From the NCBI GenBank assembly GCA_958407465.1, contig CATYIV010000034.1, positions 1 to 21,347 on the forward strand: 21,347 nt of DNA. Reading direction: 5' to 3'. This document shows, in pieces, positions 16,057-21,347 of this stretch (positions within the stretch are counted from its first letter, which is position 1; every line of letters begins with the position of its first letter). This DNA is from an uncultured Collinsella sp. (lineage in GTDB: Bacteria; Actinomycetota; Coriobacteriia; Coriobacteriales; Coriobacteriaceae). The translations under genes were made by a program, and so were the position numbers. Under the pieces are notes generated by a model, which had not been told where the DNA came from, ran no database searches, and saw only the letters and a program-made list of their open reading frames with translations.

Positions 16057-17262
16057 CTAGGCGTGGGATTTGGTGCGTGCGAGGGCTAGGCCTACGGCGG
16101 CGATGGCCGCGGCAAAGAGCACCGTGACGCCCAGGTCGCAGGCGATGTCGCCCAGCACGGTGGACGTCAGGTCCGCGGCGAGCGCCTTGCCGATCGCGTC
16201 GTTCACCCAATACGTCGGCACAAAATGCGCCGCGGTCTGCACGGCTGGGCCCATGAGCGACAGTGGCATCCAGGCGCCGCCCAAAAACGTCATGAGCATG
16301 CCGAGTAAGTTGCCCACGCCGTTGAGCAGCTCCTCGCGCGCGCCCAAGCTCGACAGCGTAAAGCCAACGGCCAGCGGCGTGCACGCCAGGGCAAACGTCA
16401 CCGCCAGCGCCAGACACACACGACCCGCGCCGACCTCGGCAACCGCGCCGGCAAAGCCCACGACGCCCATCATGCTCGACACGAGCCAAATGCAGACGGT
16501 GAGCACGGCGGCGGCCGCAAACACGGCAAGCGAACGCTGACGCTCGGAGACCGGGCTGGCATCCATGCGGCGCACGCGCTCGGGCTCGTTCATGCCCGAG
16601 AACACCAGCCCCACCGACACGATGACCGACGAGATAATCGCATACGCGCCAAAGTTGAAATACGACTCGAGCGTGGCAGCAGCAGCCGAGTCGACCTTGA
16701 CCCGCTCGATCTGGACCTCCGCGCGCTTTGCAGCGGCATGCTCGGCGGCCTTGGCAACGTCGCCGTTAGAAGCAGCGGGCTCAAGCGCCGCCGCAGCGCC
16801 CGCGAGCGAGATCCAGCGCGAGGCCTCGGCAGACGACAGCGCCGCCGCCATGGTGCCGGCACCGTAGGTCACATCGAGCTTGGGCAGGGACTCCCCCACG
16901 CGGGCGGCTGCAACGAGGTCGTCCTCAAACCCCTCCGGGATAAAGAACACGCAGTCGGCGCTGCCCTTGGCGCTGTTGCTCTTGGAGAGCGCGTCCGCAA
17001 GGTCGTACGTGTCGTCGCCAACACCCGTGACCAACTCAAAGCGCAACCCCAGATGCTTGGTAAGCGCACGCGAAAGATCGCTGTCGTCGCGGTCGACCAC
17101 AATCACATTGGCGTCGTAGGGCTTGTACTCGGTGAGCTGCGACGAGTTCCAGCTCACCGATGCCGCGATGAACACACCCATCAGCGATATGAACACCGTA
17201 TAGATGAGCAGGTAGAACGGATGCGCGAGCGCCATGCGCAGCGCAGTCTTAAAGGTGCTCAT
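16057..17262 (-). CDS. ABC-2 type transporter permease (second subunit)
   Basis: A 401-residue integral membrane subunit with the ABC-2 layout: a first helix (about 14-36), an extracellular region of about 165 residues, then five or six helices in the C-terminal half with SSVIVSVGLVFSGMNEPERV and a late FLGGAWMPLSLMGP segment typical of ABC-2 permeases. The substrate is not evident; such exporters move drugs, lipids or peptides. The ATG at 17262 has AAGGAG five bases upstream and overlaps the end of the other permease gene by 14 bases, which implies coupled translation. The TTG at 17277 is rejected because it lies at the SD. The stop is followed by the repeat array. Confidence 0.88.
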   Translation of the reverse strand: MSTFKTALRMALAHPFYLLIYTVFISLMGVFIAASVSWNSSQLTEYKPYDANVIVVDRDDSDLSRALTKHLGLRFELVTGVGDDTYDLADALSKSNSAKGSADCVFFIPEGFEDDLVAAARVGESLPKLDVTYGAGTMAAALSSAEASRWISLAGAAAALEPAASNGDVAKAAEHAAAKRAEVQIERVKVDSAAAATLESYFNFGAYAIISSVIVSVGLVFSGMNEPERVRRMDASPVSERQRSLAVFAAAAVLTVCIWLVSSMMGVVGFAGAVAEVGAGRVCLALAVTFALACTPLAVGFTLSSLGAREELLNGVGNLLGMLMTFLGGAWMPLSLMGPAVQTAAHFVPTYWVNDAIGKALAADLTSTVLGDIACDLGVTVLFAAAIAAVGLALARTKSHA

Positions 17263-18436
17263 AGCGGCTCCTTCCAAAAATCAGCGTGGCGGCGGCAACG
17301 AACAGCAGCGCCATAAGGACCAGCGCGCCCGCACGGATGACAAAGGGACCCAGGTCCTCAAAGAAATACAGGCGGTTGAACATGTCGCAGATGAGCTTGA
17401 CAGGGTTGAGCCAGCACTCGGCCGGGCAGGCGCGGGCGACATCGTCGGCAAGTGCCATCGCCGGCTCGCCGTAAAGCCCAGCGAACAGGGCGCACGTGGT
17501 GGCAAAGCCCGTGAGGATGCCCGACTTGGATGCCTTGCCACCCTTAACGGGAAGCGTGCCCACAAAGAGTCCCAAGCCCGTGGCGGCAAGCGCGGAAGCG
17601 GCGCCGCCCACCAAACACAGTCCCTCACGCCCGCCAAAGTCGACGCCCACAACCAGGCGCACGTAGCCGATCGCGATCGCCATCGAGGCAAAGGAGACCA
17701 GCCACGAGCCCACAAAGATACCGGCCAGCGACGCCGTCTTGGAAAGGCCGCCCACGCAGCGGCGCGCGCCAAGGCCCGACAGATTGGGCTGCAGGTCGAC
17801 AACGCTCAAGGCGGCAAACTCGGCAGACATCATCGCGACCAGGCCAAAAAGCGCGTAATAGTAGATGACCGTGCCATCGGGCGTGGTGCGTGTCAGGCTT
17901 ACGCGGCGGGTGCCGCCCTCGAGCGACAGGGCGCGCGCAACCGCCTCCGGGTCGGCGAGCGCCGCCGGGTTGTCCTGGGCAATCTGGGACATGAGCTTGG
18001 CATTTTGTGTATACGAACTTGCCACCGTCTCCAGGATGCTGCGATCGGTGAGCACCGATGATGCGCGCGAGCTGTCGTAGCTCGAAAGCAGTGTGAGCTT
18101 GGGCGTGCCCGCGTCGTCGACCGTGTAGATGCCCGCGACCTTGCCGGACTTGAGCGCTTTGCGCGCGGCAGCTAAGTCTTCGTACTCGCTCACATCGAGC
18201 AGCTGATTCTCGCCCTCCTTGGCAAGCGAAGTCGCCACGTCCTTAAAGGACGAAGCGCCCCAGGCCTCATCCGCTACGACGGCCACTGGCACCGGGTCGA
18301 CCGTGCCGTCGGAGCTGAGGTTCGCAAACATAAACATAAACATCGTGGAAAGCGCGATGGGAAAGAGAGCGCCCCAAACCCACGTGCTCGGCCGGCGCAG
18401 CAGCGTCTTGACCGTAATGATAATGGTGTTGAACAT
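17249..18436 (-). CDS. ABC-2 type transporter permease (first subunit)
   Basis: A 395-residue permease homologous in layout to its neighbour: a first helix near 17-38 (WVWGALFPIALSTMFMFMF), an extracellular domain to about 190, then about five helices starting at IYYYALFGLVAMMSAEF. The two permeases most likely form a heterodimer served by the ATPase encoded 9 bases upstream. GGGGG ahead of the ATG acts as the SD and overlaps the end of the ATPase gene region. The substrate cannot be told from sequence. Confidence 0.88.
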   Translation of the reverse strand: MFNTIIITVKTLLRRPSTWVWGALFPIALSTMFMFMFANLSSDGTVDPVPVAVVADEAWGASSFKDVATSLAKEGENQLLDVSEYEDLAAARKALKSGKVAGIYTVDDAGTPKLTLLSSYDSSRASSVLTDRSILETVASSYTQNAKLMSQIAQDNPAALADPEAVARALSLEGGTRRVSLTRTTPDGTVIYYYALFGLVAMMSAEFAALSVVDLQPNLSGLGARRCVGGLSKTASLAGIFVGSWLVSFASMAIAIGYVRLVVGVDFGGREGLCLVGGAASALAATGLGLFVGTLPVKGGKASKSGILTGFATTCALFAGLYGEPAMALADDVARACPAECWLNPVKLICDMFNRLYFFEDLGPFVIRAGALVLMALLFVAAATLIFGRSRYEHL

Positions 18437-18445
18437 GGCCGCCCC

Positions 18446-19384
18446 CTAGTCGCGCAGCTCGCGGCCGGTGATCTCGAGGAACACGTCGTTGAGGGTCGGT
18501 GGCTCGCTCCACACGCGGCCGAGCGCAACGTCGGCAGCGCGCAGCGTGTCGAGGATGTCGACCAGATTGTGCGGACTCGTCTCGCAGGTGCAGACGAGCT
18601 CGCCGCCGGACAGCTCGACGCTGAGCACGTGCTCGAGGGCGCGCAGCCGCTCGACCGTGGCTGGCTCGACGGCGCCCACCTCGACGGTCACGCGCTCGCC
18701 CATCTGAATCATGCGTTTGAGCTCGTCGTTGGTGCCCTGCGCCAGCACGCGGCCGCCGTCCATGATCATGATGCGGCTGCAGATCTGCTCGACTTCCTCC
18801 ATGTAATGGCTGGTATACACCACCGTGGCGCCCTCGTCGCGCAGGCGGCAGATGCCCTCCAGGATGGCGTTGCGGCTCTGCGGGTCGACCGCCACCGTGG
18901 GCTCGTCAAAAAAGATGAGCTCGGGCTTGTGCGCGATGCCGCAGGCGATGTTGAGGCGTCGCGCCAGGCCGCCCGAGAGCTTGCCGGGGCGGAACTTGGC
19001 AAAGTCGCCCAGGCCGACAAAGTCGATGGCCTCGTCGACCAGCGCGCGGCGGCGCTTGCGGTCGTTGACGTAGAGGCTGCAGAAATAGTCGATGTTCTCG
19101 CGCACCGTGAGCTCGTCGAATACCGCCACCTGCTGCGGCACCACGCCGATGCGGCGCTTGAGGTCGTAGCGGGCGGGCGTCATGGGTTCGCCGAACAGCT
19201 CGATGGTGCCTTTGTCGTAGGCAAGCAGCTGCAAAATGCAGTTGATGGACGTGGTCTTGCCCGAGCCGTTGGGGCCCAGCAGGCCAAAGATCTCGCCGGG
19301 GGCGATGCTCAGGTTAAAGTGGTCGAGCGCGATAAGATCGTCGTAGCGCTTGACGAGGTTTTCGACGTGGACGATGTCTGTCAT
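18446..19384 (-). CDS. ABC-2 exporter ATPase
   Basis: A 312-residue ATPase starting MTDIVHVENLVKRYDD. Motifs: Walker A GPNGSGKTT (37-45), Q-loop Gln84 in VVPQQ, signature KLSGGLARR (135-143), Walker B LIFFDEPT (156-163), D-loop Val-Asp at 166-167, H-loop TSHYMEE. The C-terminal 90 residues form the accessory domain usual in ABC-2 drug/lipid exporter ATPases (DrrA/CcmA-like). The ATG at 19384 has GAAGGG upstream and fits family starts; a longer form from 19450 adds an unrelated leader. It is first of three genes and is divergent from a sensor kinase, the usual arrangement for a two-component-controlled exporter. Confidence 0.92.
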   Translation of the reverse strand: MTDIVHVENLVKRYDDLIALDHFNLSIAPGEIFGLLGPNGSGKTTSINCILQLLAYDKGTIELFGEPMTPARYDLKRRIGVVPQQVAVFDELTVRENIDYFCSLYVNDRKRRRALVDEAIDFVGLGDFAKFRPGKLSGGLARRLNIACGIAHKPELIFFDEPTVAVDPQSRNAILEGICRLRDEGATVVYTSHYMEEVEQICSRIMIMDGGRVLAQGTNDELKRMIQMGERVTVEVGAVEPATVERLRALEHVLSVELSGGELVCTCETSPHNLVDILDTLRAADVALGRVWSEPPTLNDVFLEITGRELRD

Positions 19385-19479
19385 GAGGCGGCCCTTCTGT
19401 TGCTTGCGGCCCGGTACGATTGCATCATCGCAGGAGCGGACGGCGCGCACCAGTGAGCTTTGTCACGAGTGCGGGGGCT

Positions 19480-19506
19480 CGGTCGCGTGGCCCGCTGACG
19501 CGACCG
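19480..19506. promoter_or_regulatory. 9-bp inverted repeat in the exporter/kinase divergent spacer
   Basis: CGGTCGCGT and ACGCGACCG form a perfect 9-bp inverted repeat with a 9-base centre, lying between the two divergent start codons, about 95 bases from each. It is a candidate binding site for the response regulator encoded nearby, or a structural hairpin. Confidence 0.45.
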
Positions 19507-19571
19507 CCCCACCGTGCGGGAGGAATGTCACGGTTGCGCTAGGCGGCCCCTCCACCACGCGCAGCTTCGCG

Positions 19572-19577
19572 TACAAT
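19572..19577 (+). promoter_or_regulatory. -10 box giving a leaderless sensor-kinase mRNA
   Basis: TACAAT ends six bases before the ATG of the sensor kinase, so transcription would start on or next to the start codon. No SD stands before this ATG, which agrees with a leaderless message. The -35 region is weak, so activation may be needed. Confidence 0.5.
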
Positions 19578-19583
19578 ACCCGT

Positions 19584-20729
19584 ATGAACAGGCTATTCGA
19601 CAAATCGATCGTGCTGGCGTGCTGTATCGCAGCCGCCACGGGCCTTGCTGTGGACGCTCGTCTGGTTGCGGCGTTTTGCCTTGGCGTTATTGCCACCTCA
19701 CTGGCCGAGGTCGCACGGGGAAACCGCGCCCGCCGTGTGAGTGAGGCCGCGAGCTACGCCTGCATCATCGCGGCCGTCTTCGTGCCGCCGTTTGTGCCGT
19801 TTGCGCCTCTCGCCTTCTATGACATCGCGCGGCGCGTGCGCCGTGAGCGCGCCTGGGTCGCGCTGGGCATTGGCTCCGCTTTTGCCTTTGCGCTCGTCGC
19901 AGACCTTCGCGGCGGCGCGCTCACCACCCGAACGCTGCTGCTAACCGCCATCCTTTCGATCGCCGCCACGTTGCTGTCGCTGCGCACCGCGCAGCTGGAG
20001 CGCGAACAAGAACGCATGCGTCGCACCCGCGACAAGCTGCAAGAACGCGCCCTGGCACTCGAGGCACGCAACCGCGACCTCGCCGACCGCCAGGACTACG
20101 AAGTCGAGCTCGCGACGCTCGCCGAACGCGCCCGCATCGCGCGCGAGATCCACGATAACGTCGGGCACCAGCTCACGCGCGCCTCACTGCAGGCCGAAGC
20201 CCTGCGCGTGGTTCACGCCGACGAGCCCGGCGTCGCCGCCGATTTCGCCGACGTCAAACGCACGGTTGACGAGGCGCTCCAGCTTGTGCGCACCAGCGTC
20301 CACGCGCTCAACGACAACGCCGTCGACCTTTCCGTGCAGCTCGAACGCATTGTCGAAGGCACACGCTCGGACGGCGGCCCGCAGATTGAGCTTGAAGTTA
20401 TGGCCGAACATGCGCCCGCAAACGTCGCCAACTGCTTTGCAGCGGTCCTGCGCGAAGCGCTCTCCAATACCATGCGCCACGCTTGCGCCCAGACCGTCAC
20501 CGTACGGTGCATGGAGCATCCGTCGTTTTACCAGCTCATTGTTACCGACGATGGCGTGGGTGAGGTCCAAGCAAGCGGCCGCGGCACCGCGGAGGGCATG
20601 GGGCTCGCCTCCATGCGCGAGCGCATCGAGGCGCTTGGCGGCACCTTCACCGCCGGCCCGCGTGCCGGCGCCGGCGGCTGGCGTGTGTTTGCCACCGTTC
20701 CCAAACAGCAAGGAGATGAGGGCCGATGA
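19584..20729 (+). CDS. Sensor histidine kinase, DesK/NarL-system type
   Basis: A 381-residue kinase. About five membrane helices fill residues 7-134, then a charged coiled coil (134-180) leads to the HisKA_3 dimerisation motif AREIHDNVGHQL with phospho-acceptor His190. The ATPase domain has the N-box REALSNTMRHA (Asn295), G1 box DDGVG (322-326) and GMGLASMRERI (338-348). The lack of an extracellular sensor domain suggests it detects a signal in or at the membrane, as in DesK and LiaS-like kinases. The ATG at 19584 is preceded by TACAAT and not by an SD. Its stop overlaps the regulator's ATG (ATGA). It is divergent from the ABC-2 exporter operon, its likely target. Confidence 0.9.
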   Translation: MNRLFDKSIVLACCIAAATGLAVDARLVAAFCLGVIATSLAEVARGNRARRVSEAASYACIIAAVFVPPFVPFAPLAFYDIARRVRRERAWVALGIGSAFAFALVADLRGGALTTRTLLLTAILSIAATLLSLRTAQLEREQERMRRTRDKLQERALALEARNRDLADRQDYEVELATLAERARIAREIHDNVGHQLTRASLQAEALRVVHADEPGVAADFADVKRTVDEALQLVRTSVHALNDNAVDLSVQLERIVEGTRSDGGPQIELEVMAEHAPANVANCFAAVLREALSNTMRHACAQTVTVRCMEHPSFYQLIVTDDGVGEVQASGRGTAEGMGLASMRERIEALGGTFTAGPRAGAGGWRVFATVPKQQGDEGR

Positions 20730-21154
20730 GGCTCATCGTTGTCGACGACGACCGCTTGGTGGTCGATTCGCTCAAGATTATCTTGGGCGCCCAGCCGCGG
20801 ATCGAAGTGGTGGGCACCGGTGCCAACGGCAACGATGCGGTGGCGCTCTACGCCGAGCACGCACCCGATATTGCGCTGCTCGACATCCAGATGCCGGGAC
20901 GCGACGGCCTTTCGGCCGCGCGCGAGATCCTCGAGCACGACCCTGCGGCGCGGGTGGTGTTTCTGACGACATTCTCGGATGACGAGTACATTGTGTCGGC
21001 GCTCAAGCTGGGCGCCCGCGGCCTCGACAACAAGGAGATTGCCGCCACGGCTTATATGGGAGAAGGCACGGTGCGCAACCACATCAGCTCGATCCTTGCC
21101 AAAATGGGCCTGCGCAACCGCACGCAGATCGCCATCGCCTACCTGCGAGGCTAG
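20726..21154 (+). CDS. NarL/LuxR-family response regulator with internal deletion
   Basis: A 142-residue regulator, against about 200-215 for the family. Residues 1-98 are a receiver domain: acidic pocket DDD (7-9), phospho-acceptor Asp53 in LLDIQMPG, switch Thr81/82. At 98-101 the sequence jumps from LKLGARG directly into LDNKEIAATAYMGEGTVRN, which is the middle of a LuxR-type HTH. Missing are the beta-5 strand with its conserved Lys, alpha-5, the linker and the first HTH helix (LTxRE...). The reading frame is intact across the junction, and the DNA-recognition helix and C-terminal helix remain. Expected signalling (Lys contact, alpha4-beta5-alpha5 dimerisation) should fail, so it may be inactive, dominant-negative or constitutively different. 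A recent in-frame deletion is the simplest explanation. Cotranscribed with the kinase by a 4-base overlap. Confidence 0.85.
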   Translation: MRLIVVDDDRLVVDSLKIILGAQPRIEVVGTGANGNDAVALYAEHAPDIALLDIQMPGRDGLSAAREILEHDPAARVVFLTTFSDDEYIVSALKLGARGLDNKEIAATAYMGEGTVRNHISSILAKMGLRNRTQIAIAYLRG

Positions 21155-21184
21155 CCGCTGGCTGCCGCCAATTTGATGCCATTC

Positions 21185-21338
21185 CAAAACTATGCCGGTT
21201 TACTACGATGAACCGCATATCTCCGACCACGGCAAATTGCGCACTTACAAAACCGCAGGTAGAACACTTGCGATATTTGCAAAAATGCGGGTGTGGTCAG
21301 GAATCTCGGATTCATCGTAGTAAACCGGCATAGTTTTG
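21185..21338. repeat. 154-bp foldback element with perfect 28-bp arms
   Basis: The left arm (21185-21212) and right arm (21311-21338) are perfect inverted copies over 28 bp, containing CCGGTTTACTACGATGAA and its complement. The interior continues to pair with bulges: GACCAC (21225-21230) with GTGGTC, and GCAAAT (21232-21237) with ATTTGC (about 21274-21279). The whole element could fold into one long hairpin or cruciform. It begins 30 bases after the response-regulator stop codon and contains no gene. No transposase is present; it looks like a non-autonomous or RNA-structural repeat. Confidence 0.9.
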
Positions 21339-21347
21339 TTCGGGCGG

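Overview
The window looks like chromosomal DNA from a high-GC gut actinomycete of the class Coriobacteriia, most likely Collinsella or a close relative. I infer this from the codon bias, the gene set (NRAMP-related Mg transporter, stand-alone PRC-barrel proteins, DUF362 ferredoxin-like protein) and the dispersed 'GGGGAC' palindromes and long foldback elements in the spacers. No phage, IS transposase, CRISPR array, rRNA or tRNA was seen. Sixteen genes are supported, thirteen on the minus strand. Start codons were moved from the longest ORF where a Shine-Dalgarno (SD) site or overlap argued for it.

Layout: 1-425 is a spacer with a 226-bp foldback element and a strong terminator. 426-3541 (minus) is a two-gene unit: a PRC-barrel/MgtE_N/CBS membrane protein followed by an NRAMP-family transporter carrying the altered metal site expected of NRMT magnesium transporters. 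A leader that appears structured precedes it. 3870-5276 (minus) is a membrane-anchored NodB-fold protein that has lost its metal-binding His residues. 5349-6499 (minus) is a translationally coupled YtxH/PRC-barrel pair. 6630-8873 (minus) is a CNNM/CorC-type Mg protein followed by a free-standing homologue of the cyanophycin synthetase N domain. 8984-9667 (minus) is a hemolysin III/TrhA protein, divergent from a membrane-anchored alpha/beta hydrolase (9854-10819, plus) whose promoter carries two copies of an inverted-repeat operator. 11071-12276 (minus) is a DUF362 protein with two 4Fe-4S motifs. 12387-15775 (minus) is a MacB/LolD-type ATPase plus large FtsX permease. 15776-16056 is a dense repeat array. 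16057-19384 (minus) is an ABC-2 exporter (ATPase and two permeases), divergent from a DesK/NarL-type sensor kinase and response regulator (19584-21154, plus). The window ends in a near-perfect 154-bp foldback.

How the genes fit together: three Mg-related families lie within 9 kb (NRMT, MgtE-like, CNNM), suggesting a magnesium-homeostasis neighbourhood. The two-component pair probably controls the divergent ABC-2 exporter, but its regulator has an in-frame deletion that removes the end of the receiver and the first helix of the DNA-binding domain. The most interesting items are that regulator, the free-standing CphA N-domain protein with an intact HxxEH motif, the MgtE-like/NRMT pair with its leader, the degenerate NodB protein, the operator pair at the hydrolase, and the foldback and stop-codon-overlapping repeats at gene 3' ends.
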